Positions 1 through 13,182 of a stretch of 64,000 bases of DNA are shown in pieces (the stretch's first letter is position 1; each line of letters starts with the position of its first letter). Below the pieces are notes generated by a model that was given only the letters and a program-made list of their open reading frames with translations, did not search any database and had not been told where the DNA came from. Position numbers and translations under genes: made by a program. The DNA comes from Chimonanthus salicifolius. Taxonomy: Eukaryota; Streptophyta; Magnoliopsida; Laurales; Calycanthaceae. The stretch spans positions 45,630,111 to 45,694,110 of the forward strand of contig CM023537.1 in NCBI GenBank assembly GCA_013350335.1, in the 5' to 3' direction.

Positions 1-887
1 ACCTAGCTTAATCCTTAGAACTCTATTTTTCTCTCTCTCTCTCTCCATCTCTCAAACTCACCTCTTCTTCAAAGCATCTTCAAACCGTAACAATAGCTTC
101 TTCTTACCTCTATTTGCTTTGAAACTGAAGAATTCTTAAAATGAAGCTCCTAGATACTCAAATTTACACTAGAAGGTGCCCAATCTATTCATTTAACTTA
201 AGTAAGGAGTTTAGAAAAGATTAGAAGCAAATTGGATTAAAATTGGCTAAGAAAATGAAATTTGGATAAGCTGAAAAAACTATGTTTTAACTATTGTACA
301 CTTAAGATCAATATGTTTTCTCAATCAAATTATGTATATTGAAGTTCAAAAATGACGTAAATAATGTGCATTAATCATATGACCTGATAGTTTTTTAAGT
401 TAGGCTTAAAAATACATCCCTTTTCAAATTCGTAATCTACTGTTTATGTCCCGTCACTATGTCTGCGAGTAACTGTCTGAAGAAGAGGATCTTCGGAAGC
501 TCTTCGACTTAGCTCAGAAGTTTCGAAGCTCCATACTTTAGAAGTTCCGAACACAGTTCGAACATTCCGAAGCTTTCTGAGGCCAATTATTTTTTCTACC
601 TCTGCTAGATTGTTTCGAACATTCCAAGGATGGAACTCGGTCGGTCCAAAGCATAACAAAAAATTTATTGTTTCTGTCGAACTCACTTTGGACGTTTCAA
701 TGCAGAGACTTCAGAAGTTCCAAAGACAAAGGTTTAGAATTTCCGCAGCATGACCCATCTGCCCTGTTGTACCGTAAACATCTCGGACGATCCAAAGATG
801 TACCTTTGGAAGGTTTGAACATACTAAAGTTCGGAAGTTCCGAAGGACCTATTTGTCATTTCTAAATTTGTTTCTAAAATTTGGAAT
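1..887. repeat. Non-coding flank with CT-rich leader and TTCCGAAG palindrome array
   Basis: No gene is visible. Bases 21-120 are CT-rich, like a retroelement leader. From about 470 to 860 there are many degenerate copies of GAAGTTCCGAA, TTCGAAC and TCGGACGATCC, short palindromes centred on CG. The same type of sequence, with a TATA-like box and CT-rich leader, lies at 33331-33974 and 34491-34855, so both may be LTRs of one family; this is inference. The sequence is the left flank of the nested copia element, whose right flank resumes at 25520. Confidence 0.4.
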
Positions 888-892
888 AAATG

Positions 893-2596
893 TATAAGTC
901 CCTTGGGGTGCTAGATTGACCTTAGAGGGGGTGAATAGGGCAATCTCCTAATTTGTTGGTCCTTTAAAAGTTAGTTGATTAATTAAACTATTTGCAGCGA
1001 ATAAATTAAATTAATCAAGATAAGTGTGTTGTATGATACAATAGTGTGCCAATAAAAGATCAATCACATAAAGATAAAGCCAAATGCCCATAACACCATA
1101 TTTATAGTGGTTCGGTGTAAACCCTCCTACATCCACTGATGGACTCACCCAAATTTGGGCTATTCCAATTCACTATGTGGAGAATTTCACCCACAAATAG
1201 AGTAGGAATTCCACATATCTCGATTGATTGGTAATTTCACCCAATCCTTAAGATTTTGAAAGGTTCGACCTACTCAGGTCTACGTCCTTATCCCTCTATT
1301 TTTTAGAATGGTTCAATCCCCCTCGATTTAGTACACTGTACAAGATGATTTAGAAAAGAAAATCAAATTAGAAGCACTTGCCTTGTTGAGTTCTCTTGTT
1401 GTAGATGTGTGCTTTTTGAAGAATCTCCCAATGTGATTTCGTTTAATGACGAAGATATTCCGAGTATATGCAATCACAATCCTTGGAGGTCTCGAGGAAA
1501 TTGGGTGATCAATATCTATCCTAGAATATTTTTCTTTCTCTCAATCTCAATCTAGGGAAGATTGGATTTTCAAATGATTCTCCTGTGTGAAGTGTCCAAA
1601 TTCATCAAAGTTTGGAGAATATATAGGCAAACACAAAAATCCCCACTATGAGTTGTCAATGGGTCGACCTGGTTGACGGGTCAGTACTGGCATAGTGTCG
1701 TTGCAATTTGACTGTTAAGCTTCCAACGGATATAATACGGTCACTACCAATGGTTCGGTCTCCTTGATGGTCGACATGAATTATGTTCGACATGTCGATC
1801 TTGTCAATGGGTCGGTCCAGATTATCAGACAGCAGCAAAAAAATACAGAGCATGCTCATCCAGAATCTTAAAAATATTGATTGACATGTCTGTCCATTGA
1901 TGGGTTGATGACCTCGATGTGTCTGTCTGAGAGTACCCTAGAGTTCTAAGTCCAAAACTCAACTCGACCCAGGTCGACATGTCGTGTTCCCCGATAAGTC
2001 GAACCTGATTATTAGCGAGGAGACTGAAATTACAATCCGTTCTTTCCTAGACAGTGCCCACATCCAGTGAACATATCGATGACCACGATGGGTCTGTCCT
2101 GTGTTACCGATGGGTCGGTGCACACTATATGCTCGAACTGAGAGTAGCCCTGACTGATAGTCCTTCTAGTCTAGAACCCCTGTCAATCTGTCAACATGTC
2201 GATGACCTCGATGGGTCTGTCCTGTCTTCACCAATGGGTCACTAGACTCGACGGGTCGATCTGACAGGTTATCAGATTTCCAATGTTAATCTCATCTAGT
2301 TCTCTGACTGTCCAGGCACAACTTAGGCTTAGACTAATTTTTACCAATATGATCCCTAAGTCTAGTAAGGTCCACAAAGAGTGTGGGTTCCACCTAAAAT
2401 CATCTATGGCCAATTTACCTTTGTGATTGCCGTACACATGGTGATGCTTGAATCTTCAACTTCTTCTTCCATCTTGAGGTCTTGATTCAATCTTCACACT
2501 TGAGTCTTGTTTCATCCACTTCAATCTTCCGAGGCAAGGCTTCACCTAGGTCATGAAATTGAGAAAAAGGTGACTCGGTAAGCCATGGCACTAACA
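893..2596 (-). repeat. 3' LTR of the nested copia element
   Basis: This 1704-bp repeat matches 23733-25514 throughout, for example the shared start near CCCTTGGGGTGCTAGA and the end CACTAACA. It has TA at the plus-strand left edge where the partner has TG. It contains the CGATGGGTCGG/CGACCCATCG palindrome series at about 1650-2260. The polypurine tract abuts its minus-strand start, which identifies it as the 3' LTR. Confidence 0.88.
1650..2260. repeat. CGATGGGTCG-type short palindrome series in copia LTR
   Basis: Repeated degenerate copies of GATGGGTCGGT, GTCGACATGTCGA and GATGACCTCGATGGGTC are irregularly spaced. The homologous stretch of the partner LTR (24570-25180) holds the same series with point differences, and related series occur in the solo LTRs at 30420-30850 and 35180-35660. 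Confidence 0.7.
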
Positions 2597-2606
2597 ATCC
2601 CCCCCT
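2597..2606 (-). other. Polypurine tract of the nested copia element
   Basis: The minus strand reads AAAGGGGGGAT directly before the LTR start TGTTAGTG. A purine run abutting the 3' LTR is the plus-strand primer site of LTR retrotransposons, and it sets the orientation of the element. Confidence 0.8.
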
Positions 2607-2850
2607 TTGTCAATTTCCATGACAAACCACCTAGAAGCTAATGAATACATACTCGATGACTTAGCCCAACCCATTATACATCATTTGAATACAAATTGAT
2701 ACAACAATTATAAGTACAAATTCAAATGACAAATCCTAGACACTATGTTCCAAGATGTGACCTTCATCTTGTTTACCTTGCCATCTTCCTTGTGATCCTG
2801 TACATGTCCCTGTACACACAAACAATGCAAGCAATGGTGGAAGCATAGGT
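2607..2850 (-). other. Copia internal region, non-coding segment 1
   Basis: This sequence lies between the polypurine tract and the solo LTR inserted at 2851. It has no coding capacity that I can recognise. It ends in TAGGT (2846-2850), the target site duplicated at 6014-6018. Confidence 0.6.
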
Positions 2851-5800
2851 TGTAACACCCTGCCCGTTTTCACTCTTCGAAAGTCAGAGTATATATAAAT
2901 ATATATATATTAATGAAATAGTGAGAAAGAGCGGGAACATCATGACGCAAGCTAAGTCCGGGTTTCCAAACCAGACCCTTAACTGGCCAACGATGTGTGC
3001 GTGGACCAAGTCCACTCAAACAGTTCACACCTTCTATAACATAACTGCAGAATTATTATATGAATAGTAACTATCCATAAACATGATATTAAAAGCAAGG
3101 AAGCTAATCACTAAACTAAAGTTAAATATCCAAAATCATCAATCAACCATAGCAAAATAAACTAAGTTATTATAATCCGAAAATGCTAATCATCTCAAAT
3201 ACATTGTTCCAAAATCAATTAAATAAAGTAAACATAATCTGCCCAAGCTCCTAAGCTTGGCTTCCTTCACGTCCCATGTCCTTTCCATTTCCTATTCCAT
3301 CATTTAAAGGGTAGAAGTAGGGCGTTAGTCAACGCGCCCAGTAGGAATTCCAAATAGGATTATACACATAGGATCAATATAAAAGTCAGAATAAGGACAT
3401 CATAGTAAAACTGTAAACATATTATAGTATAAAAAACAGCGCATCATAAACATATCCAAATCATGCAAATGTATGTGTCATATCATGGGTGTCATATGCC
3501 AATGATCCCGCGCCCAATCTCCATATCAAACACCATACAAATCATAACAACATTTTCCTTGATATGATAAAACCATATCAAGGTGTTCCTTGGCCATTTA
3601 CGTCCGCAGTGTTTTGTGACAGCATCACCAGGTCACTGTTATACCTCCCCACGTATGTTAATCGGAATTACCGATGGAACGTGGATTCCTCCCTCTGCGC
3701 AGGGTTTTTGGACTGATTACCCTAGAGTTCTCTAGCCCAAATTACGCCGTGCCCCTATCTAGCAATCCCGAACAAGGCCACTAATCGATGGTTCACATAG
3801 CTTTACATACGCTAGTCTCAAGCCCCAAGTCATGTACAGACATCTCATAACTCGGCTTGCTGTCCCATATACTCCCTCCCATGCCATGCATGAGATCATG
3901 GATGCACAAATGTCATTTCGTATCAAAATACATAATAACATTGAAAACAATTCATAAAACATATTCCATTTGATTTACCAAAATAAACATTGTACTGAAA
4001 TAAAAACCAGTAACATATAAGATCCATATGCATCTCAACAAGGTAGGAACCCTACCCAAGTCCGATTTACTGTCCTTTTCTTGCTTCGCACGAACAATCG
4101 CTAACAATCGCGTGAAAGTGAATCACACTTCTTTACCTTATCAATTAAATCATATACATATATCAATTTAATTATCCATTTGATTTAAATGAACCCTTAC
4201 ATCCTTCTAGTTAGACTAAAGTTTTTGGAAACATCAATCGAAAATCAAATTTTCATTTCAGTTGACTGAATCACGTTCTGCTACAGTGTTCTGCCCTACC
4301 GCAGATTTTCAGTCTACTAAAATATATTTTCAGTCGGCTGAACTCCAATTCGGAACTGTTCTCACCCTAACTCGTAGCCTTTCACTCGGCTGACTCTGAG
4401 TCAAACCCTTCATATCCCTGGTCAATCCTCTTTCAGTCGACTGAATCAGTGATTCAGTCAGCTGACTTTGGACCAGATAAACTGTGTGATCGGCCACTGT
4501 GCATTCAGTCGGCTGAATCACCAACAACCTGGTTATGTGTTTGTTAAGTAATCATTCAGTCGGTTGAAACATGTCTAATCCTTTTACTTACTTGTTATGT
4601 CCCCTTTCAGTCGACTGAATCACCAGATTCAGTCTGCTGAAACTCCCAAAAACAGTTTCCTGTTTCAGCCACCATTAGTTCAGTCTAATGAATCCCATAT
4701 TCAGTCGGCTGAAACTCCTAGAAACTATATTTTGATTCGTCCAATACCAGTTCAGTCGATTGAATCCCTGATTCAGTTGACTGACTTATTTGTCAGTCTC
4801 TTTTGTTTGACTATTTGACTCGACCTTTTTCATGAAATCCACTTCTTATCATTTATATACATGATTATCGCCATCATAAAACACTCAGTTGAATTTATTC
4901 TTCTCACTATCCAAAGTTGGATCTATTCATAATCATTTCAATCATTTAAACCATTTCAAACATGATTATAAAATAAATCCCTTGGTTGTTGGTTTCCCAT
5001 ATATATCCATTTCCATGGCTTACAACAGTTTAACCAGTGCTTCCAACCAAATCTGGAACTCATAGGTTCGGCCATACCAAGACCAAAACGACGGTTTCTT
5101 TTAATCTTAAACTAATTCTATGAAAGATAGAACCTTACCTTCTTTCCCGTCTCCTTCATTTCCTTTTACTCTGAATTCCTCCTTAGTTCTTTTCCTTCCT
5201 TCGTGCTTCACTGATCTTCTAGGTGTAGACGAATTGGGAGAGAGATGAGAAGAGGAGATGAAAGAATCCTCTTGTGTGCAATATGAGATTCGGCCAAGGG
5301 GTGTGAAGTGCCCTTTGGTTGTACCCCTTTGTAACAGCCTATGTCTTTCCATCTTCCCTCATTACTCTTGGTTTGTTCAAGGTGTCCCTTGGCTTAACCA
5401 AGGAGCCACCTCACTCCATCGAGTTCCTTGGGGTCTCTTCCATTGAGATGGAAACCCTCCATCCTTCCACTTGACTCATTCCGAAATCCCCTCAACTTCC
5501 ATCCAACTCAGCTCAACTCACTTAAATTATTTGACTCAATTCCCAACTCACTTCTAGTATTTTAATCTTAATCTAATTGAATATTTAACTAATTTTAAAT
5601 CTTGAACTCCATTGAGGTCACTCATGGTTGACCAAGTCGACCATGACCCAGCCAATCATACATGTGGTGATATGTTGCACGTGGGTCCCATCCTTGCCAT
5701 ATCACTTGATGATTTGGATTTGGGTCTTAATTGTGTAACTGACCCAATCAAATTAACCTTACCCATTTACTTATAACTAGCTCATCTATGACCCATTGGG

Positions 5801-6013
5801 TCCCAATTGGGTAATTGACCCATTTAATTTCATTTACCCAAATACTTACAAATCAAACCCTATCCACGATCCATTGGATCTTAATTGGGTTATTGGACAA
5901 CTCCTTTACCCATCCAAGGTCCATTTCATCCATAAATCTTAAATTCAATCAATTTAACAATTTAAATAGACAAAATCCAATATATTTATGCATTGAGAAT
6001 TCCGGGTGTTACA
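2851..6013 (-). mobile_element. Solo LTR, Ty3/gypsy type (TGTAACACC family, subtype A)
   Basis: The 3163-bp unit has ten-base inverted termini, TGTAACACCC and GGGTGTTACA, and a perfect 5-bp target duplication TAGGT (2846-2850 and 6014-6018). There is no internal domain, so it is a solo LTR left by LTR-LTR recombination. Homology with 7770-10791 (opposite orientation) shows that it points to the minus strand. In that orientation it has a CT/GA-rich leader (about 5350-5140), a splice-donor-like AGGTAAGG with GT at 5138-5137, then the TTCAGTCGACTGAA array. Termini and length fit long Tekay/Del-like LTRs, which is a family inference. Confidence 0.88.
4258..4790. repeat. TTCAGTCGACTGAA palindrome array, copy 1
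   Basis: At least ten degenerate copies of TTCAGTCGACTGAATC occur, including TTCAGTCGGCTGAA and TTCAGTCAGCTGAC. Many are paired as two palindromes a few bases apart. The homologous array in the other subtype A LTR is at 8960-9412. Confidence 0.85.
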
Positions 6014-7769
6014 TAGGTCTCCCCCTCAAATGTTAGTCCATAAGCACATTGTGCTCCCCCATAATTCATGGACTGAACCCACTTGAGTCAATGATTAAAC
6101 CCCCCCTTAATCATAGACTATCATCCTTCTGAGCTTATTCAAAGATTCAATTTTTCTCCCTCTTAACTTAATCTTTCTTTCAAGCTTCCATATTCTCATT
6201 CTCCGTAAAGCTTAAATCAAGCTTCTAATATTCCCTCCCCCCCCCATTTTTCATAAATTGACAAAGGGTATTAAGTACAAATATACCACATTTAATGTGC
6301 TTCAACAAGTCCCAATTGTTGGACTAAGAGGAGATGGAGAAGGAGGGGAAGAGCCTCATGCATTTTCAAGAATTATACCATTTTCGAAAACATAAGTTAT
6401 GCATGCAAGAGGAGAGACTCACTCATACAAGGAATATTCCATGAAAGGAGCATATGAGTCAAAACAACATGAACTAAATAGAAAAAATACACCAATTAGG
6501 CACTTAGTTCATGAGAGAACAAGGTGATGCATACATATTTACCTATATGAGCACAATGCATCAACCAAAGTGAACTAATTCATTCATAAAAAATATACCA
6601 ATTAAGTACAATAAATGAACAAACACCTATTCCTTGGAAATTTATTAATCTCATGGAAGATGAACACTTATTTTTTCCCTTAAACTTTCCAAGGTATACT
6701 CTCCTTTGCTCAATAATTTGAAAGCACAAGGCACCAAGCCCAATAACAGTTGGACCACTTAACATTGTTGTCTTTCATTACCAAAACCATTTTCTTTTAA
6801 GATTTACCTTTAAGAATGTTGCATTCAAACCATATGTGACTTTTTTCTCACAAATGTACCAATCTAAGGTTTAAAAAATTGAATGCACACCCCTTCGAGA
6901 AGGATAATATTCCTAATTCGAAAACTTCTCCAAAAACTCATTTCCAATGTCAAAATGATTTTCCAAGGTATATCATATCAAGACATGGAAAGACATAATA
7001 CCATCCCTTTGAGGTTTACATATTTGAGGGATGAAAGGTGTGTGCTTGTGATGCATGCAAGTTCACAAGACAACAAGTTTTGCAACTCAACCTTTGAATG
7101 CCAATGTAAGCCAATACATTCACACAATTTTGTGTCATTTGCATATTAAAACCATTTCACTAATATAGGTACAAAGAATAGGATCTTGGATCAATATACA
7201 AATTTGAATCCAACTAAATTTTTAATCAAATCCAATCCAATATCCTTGGGCATTTTTAATTTACCATTTGAAAGACCATTGACCATGTGTGATGTTATAT
7301 GATAAGGAATTCTTAGATTTAGCAAAACATGATGCTTATGAACCACAATCATTCCTCATAATATTTGCCAATAATGAGAATATAGGAATGACAACCAAAA
7401 GTACACAAGACATACATCCATTTCACATATAATATACAAATGAAGAGTATAGAAATGAATCATGAGAAAACATATGGCATTTACAAAACATGAAACAAGT
7501 ATAGTAGCTCATGAAATACCAAAATCAACAAACACTTGCAAAAAAATTTCAAACCCACCGAGATATACCAATAAAGGAAGGTGCAAATGAGAAATGATCT
7601 CCATGTAAAGCATACAAGTGTTTGCCAAAAACCATTTTTGCTCCCATGCTCACTAGCATTTTACCATTCATTCATGAATATTCCAATGAGGTTCAAATCA
7701 TAGAATAGAATGGTACATGAATTGATTACCAATGAAAAACATTTGATCACATATTGATCAACAAATAGC
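6014..7769 (-). other. Copia internal region, non-coding segment 2
   Basis: This resumes the host copia element after the TAGGT duplication. It is AT-rich with several C-runs on the plus strand (such as 6237-6246). No gag or pol similarity was recognised in any frame and no long open frame exists. It ends in ATAGC, the target of the next insertion. Confidence 0.55.
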
Positions 7770-8959
7770 TGTAACACCCCGGATTTTCCTTACTTATAAA
7801 TATGTTGGATTAGTCCATTTGAATTGTGAATTAATGGAATTTGAGATTAAAAAGTGAAAATTCACATTAGATGGGCAAGAATTGGGTCAATTATCCAATT
7901 AAGACCCAATGGGTCATGGATGACCTTGATTTAAAGTAATTGGGTAAGTTTAATTAAATTAGTTGAAATGGATGAATTAGTGCATTTAGTGAATTAAAGT
8001 CCACCTCATCAAGTGAGGTGGCATGTGAGTGATGTGGCATTGCCATGTGGCATATATCTCATCACATGGAAGCCAACTAAGCAAGGATGACACATCATCA
8101 AGTGGCATGGGCAAGTGGGACCCAAGTGCCATGTGGTGACCAAGTCATCACATGCATGGGCGGCCATGAAATGTTGACTTGGTCAACCACTTGTGAGTTC
8201 AAGTTGAATTAAGTTTTATGTTGAGTTGAGAAGATGAAGGGTTTTCATCTCAAGAGCCATGAAGCCAAAGGACTCATTGGGAAACCAAGGGTTTCTTTGG
8301 TTTAAGCCAAGGGTCTCCTTGGTTAAACCAACGGCCTCATTTGTTAAACAAACCATGATGAGAGGAGGTGAAGGGTTTAAGGTTGTTACACAAAAAGACA
8401 CAAACCAAGGGGCACTCCACACCCCTTGGCCGACTCCTCCTCATTGAGCAAAGGATTTTCTCTCCTCTTCTCTTCTCTCTCTCTCTCCCACTTCTAGCTC
8501 TATACTTGGAGACTTTGAAGAGCAAAGAAAGAAGAAGAAGGATTAAGGAAGAAAAGACAGATCAAAAGAAAAGAAGGAGATTGAAGGAAGGAATGCCTAA
8601 GGCTTGATAACATGGGAATGAATCCAAGGAAACCATGGGTTTGGCCATGGTGTGGCCGAACCCATGGTTCCATGATGGGTTGGAATGAATGGGCAAATTG
8701 TTATAAGGCCATGGAATTGGAAATCCATCTAAAGGATGGTTATGGATTGAAACAAAACAGCTATAGGATTAAATCCAAACCATGTTATAATGGTACAATG
8801 ATTGGATAGATTATGAAAAACCTCTAACCTTGGCTAGTAGGTAAGATAAACTTATTAAGTGAAGGGTTGAAGATGAAATCCATGTTTAGATATGATAAAC
8901 AATGAATTTTATGGAGAAGGGCTTTACAAGATATGCAAACACAGAGAACTGATAAAAAG

Positions 8960-9412
8960 CCAGTCGATTGAATCTCAGGATTTAGTCGACTGAAAGTGTG
9001 CTGGCCGAGCACACATGGGATATCTGGGTGTTTCAGCAAACTGAATCTTATGATTCAGTCGACTGAATGTATACGTACCAAACAAGTAAGTGATCGGGTG
9101 TGTTTCAGCCGACTGAATCTTATGATTCAGTCGACTGAAGGTTTACTTACCAAACACGTAAATGATTTGTTGGTATTTTAGCCAACTGAATCTTTGATTC
9201 GGTCGACTGAATGTATACTGGCCGAACACACAAATGATCTGACCCAAAGTCAGCAGACTGAATCCTTGATTCAGTCGACTGAAAATGTATTGGTCAAGTT
9301 TTTATAGTAACTGGTTGCGTTTTCAGCCGAGTGAATCTTATGATTCTGTCGACTAAAAGTTTGCGGGTAAAACACAAATAGTATTTAGGTGTGATTCAGT
9401 CGACTGAATTAG
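8960..9412. repeat. Tandem array of double palindromes, ~72-bp period
   Basis: Six to seven units begin near 8962, 9032, 9103, 9176, 9250, 9323 and 9395. Each holds a left palindrome such as TTCAGCCGACTGAATC, a short TTATG spacer, and a right palindrome ATTCAGTCGACTGAA. The two halves are inverted copies, giving a larger imperfect hairpin per unit. Spacers share wording such as CCGAACACACAAATGATC. Confidence 0.82.
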
Positions 9413-10305
9413 AAAGTTTGTATTTTGGTTTATTTTCCAGATACCCCTGTCTATCTAGTAGGATGGAAGGGGTAATAAAATTAAAATGGAAAATCAAATT
9501 AATATATGTGGTTGAATTTGGTAAGGTAAAGAGGTTCACAAAGGGATTGTGATTCGTTTCACCCGATCGTTAGCATTATCCTCACAAGATAGCAAAGATA
9601 GTGTACTGGACATTGGTAGGATTCCTACTTTATTGAGAACACTATGGAATATGATATGATACTGATTTTTATTCCAAATATGATTATTACTTTGATTAAA
9701 CAAATTGTATATGTTTATGAGCTTATTTTCAAATGATGTGATGTGTTTTCATTGAAATGGCATTCTTGCATACATTATCTCATGCATGGCATGGGAGGGA
9801 ACTTATATGACCAGCAAGCCAAGTTCTGAGCGGTCTGGACATGACTTGGGCTTGAGACTACCTTGTATGAAGTTTTGTGAACTGTTGAGATTTGGCCTCA
9901 TCCAGTTGATAGAAAGGTGCGGCTTATTGGGCCAAAGAGCTCTTGGATAGGCAGTCCCGAAACCCTACACAGTGGGAGGAGTCCACACTCCATCGGTAGT
10001 CCCGATTAATTTGTGGATGGGTATACAGTGCCCTGGTCGTTGCCGCCTCAAACACTGTGGACATAATTGGCCAAGAAAACTATTGATATGATTGATGATG
10101 TGATTTGATATGGACATTGTGTGAAAGTTCATTTGGCATTGACACCCATGACATGACGCATATACTAGCATGATTATGATATGAACATCATGCACTGTTT
10201 GTAGTATTTACAAGGTATTTTTCAAATATGACATGATGTACATACCATTGATCTAATATTACTCCTATGTGTATCCTAACCTTAATTGGAATACCTACTC
10301 GTCAT

Positions 10306-10335
10306 GTTAACTAATGCCCTACTTCTACCTTATAG
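10306..10335 (+). promoter_or_regulatory. Splice-acceptor-like block in subtype A LTR
   Basis: A TTAACTAAT branch-point-like motif is followed by the pyrimidine-rich CCCTACTTCTACC and TTATAG. The LTR at 13183 keeps the same block (CTAACGCCC then CTTCTACCCTAG, AG at 16637-16638). The solo LTR at 2851 has CTTCTACCCTTTAAATG at the same place on the minus strand, so its AG is lost. Function in splicing is inferred only. Confidence 0.35.
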
Positions 10336-10791
10336 ATGATGGAACAGGGAATGGTATTGAAAAGGATGATAGACCGAAAGGGAGCCAAGCATATGAGCTT
10401 AGGAAGATTATGTTTAAAGTATTCAGTTTTAATTTCAATGATGTATTGGGAGGACTACATTTGGATTGTAACAATTTAGACTTATTTGCTATGGTTTGAT
10501 AATATTTAAGTTTCATTTTGACTATATGGTGATTGGCTTTCCTTGCCTAATAATGACAAGTATATGAATAGTATCTTGTTCATATAAATAATTCTACAAG
10601 TATTCAGAAAAACGTGTGAAATGTTTTAGTGGATTTAATCCACGCACACGTAATGGTAGCCAGTTAAGGGTCGGGTTTTGAAAACTCAAACTTGACTCAC
10701 GTCATAGCGTCCCGCTCTCTCTCACTCATTTATAAAAAAAAAAAAAATATATACTCTGATTTGTGAAGGTGAGAAAGGGCAGGGCGTTACA

Positions 10792-11623
10792 ATACCATTC
10801 ACAAGTAAGAGGCAAATTTCATTCCACAAGAGATTCACAAATTTTGTAATCTTTGAATGAAACACCACTTTGTATGTGCCCAAGATCATCTCCCAGACAA
10901 GATTCTACCAATATACATACAAGATATACATGAGGCAATGGACACCATCATTCATTCCCAAAAATACACAAATGATTTGACATGTGGAATGAGATGAAGC
11001 AAGATACAATCCAATATTAAAGCATAAAGTGCAAGCCTACATGTAAAATACACATTCCAATAAAAGATACTCCAACTCAAGGTCATGGAATGCAATGGAA
11101 AATCAAAAGAGGGGATTGTAAACCAAAACCTTCTGTGCACACACGATGGGTCGAAACCTCGATACATCGACTCTAACGATGTGTCGCAAGAACAAAACAC
11201 ATAGTCCCCTTTTAAATCCATTTTCTTTTGAATTCTCCCATTTGATTTTTAAATCCGTGTAATATGGTAAACATGATTCTACCAATATAAGCATGTATGC
11301 CACACAAATATCTTGCACAAATTCAAGCCACAAAACATATACCAATTAAGTACATGGAATGAAAGTAAGATACCAAGGTGATTCAAACCATACTTCAAAT
11401 GTGTTAACCACTTTGCTAATCCATAACACATTTGAGCAACCACTGTAGGACTTGGAATCTAAAGTCCATAAATGTATGAATCATCAAGCATGATATGTAC
11501 TATAGGCAGGAAAAATTAAATCAAGGCTTGAAAGTGTCAAATGTGACATGCCACAACACAAGGGTTGTTTTAACTCAACATGAATGAAGATTTGAGCTCA
11601 ACTACAATGGGCTAGAGAACCTT
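10792..11623 (-). other. Copia internal region, non-coding segment 3
   Basis: This is the host copia sequence between the second solo LTR and the pile starting at 11624. It is AT-rich with no coding match. Around 11135-11190 it holds short CG palindromes (CGATGGGTCG, CGATACATCGA) like those of the element's LTRs. Confidence 0.5.
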
Positions 11624-12625
11624 TGTCACGCCCCGACCCTCCGAGATAGCTGACGTGAGATGTTATTTTTTTCTAACAATGAGCCATGGCAGAAATCATA
11701 TAAACTTATATTTCACATGACCAAGTTTGGATCTAACATTTGGTAGCCTCGGATCCAACCATACCCAACCTGTAAGAATCCCAGCCAGATGGAGGGTTCA
11801 CCATTGGCGCCCTTAATACCCAAAGCCTCGGCAGATTCCACCTCGACACATATTATGTGGATACACTACTAACCAACATCTAAACTATAAATAATCTCTT
11901 AGGAAAGTCCAAGTAGAAATATCACACGTAATCTACCTAATATTCACCATAAAGGATCCCATCAACATCAGAATTGCACATAAGAAAATGAAATAAACTT
12001 TATTACATTCTACAGTGTTTCAAACGAACACCATTAAGGGTTTATTACATAACATGTTCATACATACAGTATGTACAAAATCTAGTAAGATAAACACGAA
12101 ATCCCAACATCGGGTAGGTAGCTAAAGGGTTTCCACACTTTACTGCAGCTGAAGATCCTCCTGTCATTCATCTCCCGAGTTTCTTGTTTCGTAAAGGGTG
12201 TAAGCTTTACAAGCTCAGTGAAGAGAAAACAACAGAAAGTCGTAGGTAATAACGCATATTATCAACATAATAAACATGTTATCAAACAACAGTTTATACA
12301 CTCAGAAATCATATAGAATAATGTCAACACAATTGTCTATCTTGAAATGCCCTTTGCTTTCTCAAAAATGATACCCCCGTCAGACGACGTCTATGGCTCT
12401 TTCCTAGCCGCGAATAATACGTTTCCTACACCGCCGGTAAATTCATACTCAGTGCTTCACACAACTCGTATTTTAAATACACTTCGTGTCAATGCCCTCC
12501 ACGGGCTAGGTACTTCATACATTGGTGTGAGGTAATTTGATATGCACAATACAACAATTAATATGCACATCAATGTATGTATTTTAACAAAATACTTAAC
12601 CTACATAAACATCTCTCACATATAT
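11624..12625 (+). repeat. LTR fragment, TGTCACGCCCCG family
   Basis: It begins TGTCACGCCCCGACCC, a common plant LTR start, and shares layout with the LTR at 54122 (TGTCACACCCCGCCC). Bases from about 12112 to 12625 are closely matched again at 19846-20355. It is cut at 12626 by another LTR beginning TGTAACACCCCGG. No gene is visible. Confidence 0.6.
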
Positions 12626-13182
12626 TGTAACACCCCGGATTCTCATCACTTATAAATATATTGGATTGGTCTATTTGAATTACAAATTGATTGAATTTAA
12701 GATTAAATAGTGTAAATGGACCTTAGATGGGTAACGAATTGGATCAACTAACCAATTCAGACCCAATGGATCATGGGTAAGCTTGATTTTTAAAAAATTG
12801 GGGAAGTCTAATTAAATGGGTCAATTATCCAATTGAGACCCAATGGGTCATAGTGAACTTAATTTTAAGGTAATTGGGTAAGGTCAAAGTAATTGGGTCA
12901 GCTACCCAATTAAGATCCAATACATTGAATCCACCTCATCAAATGAGGTGGCATGTGGGTGATGTGGCATTGCCATGTGGCATAACAGGTCATCACATGG
13001 AAGCCAACTAGACAAGGTGCCACATCATCAAATGATATGGCTAAGATGGGACCCACGTGCCATGTGGTGACCAAGTCACCACATGCATGGTCGGCTACTG
13101 TCTTGGTCGACTTAGTCAACCACGAATGAGCTCAAGACTTGAGTTCAAGATTAATATTTGAATTGAGTTGAGAAGTTGAGGA
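12626..13182 (+). repeat. LTR fragment, TGTAACACC subtype A, 5' part only
   Basis: It starts TGTAACACCCCGGATT and follows the first ~550 bases of 7770-10791, including the GACCCAATGGGTCATG motifs. It is interrupted at 13183 by the start of a further LTR. Its 3' remainder was not found, so it is probably deleted. Confidence 0.65.

Larger units (their letters stand above)
7770..10791 (+). mobile_element. Solo LTR, TGTAACACC family, subtype A
   Basis: The 3022-bp unit starts TGTAACACCCCGG and ends CAGGGCGTTACA. The flanking five bases are ATAGC (7765-7769) and ATACC (10792-10796), a target duplication with one mismatch. It is homologous to 2851-6013 in the opposite orientation. It contains a CT-rich leader (about 8455-8490), a GA-rich stretch, the 72-bp double-palindrome array at 8960-9412 and a splice-acceptor-like block ending TTATAG at 10335. 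At the leader position where the sister copy has AGGTAAGG this copy has AGGAATG, so its donor-like site appears lost. Confidence 0.85.

Noticed and set aside
2851..6013. DNA transposon because of 10-bp inverted termini
   Set aside because: A TGTAACACCC/GGGTGTTACA terminus with 5-bp duplication and a reverse-oriented sister at 7770-10791 fits a solo LTR better.
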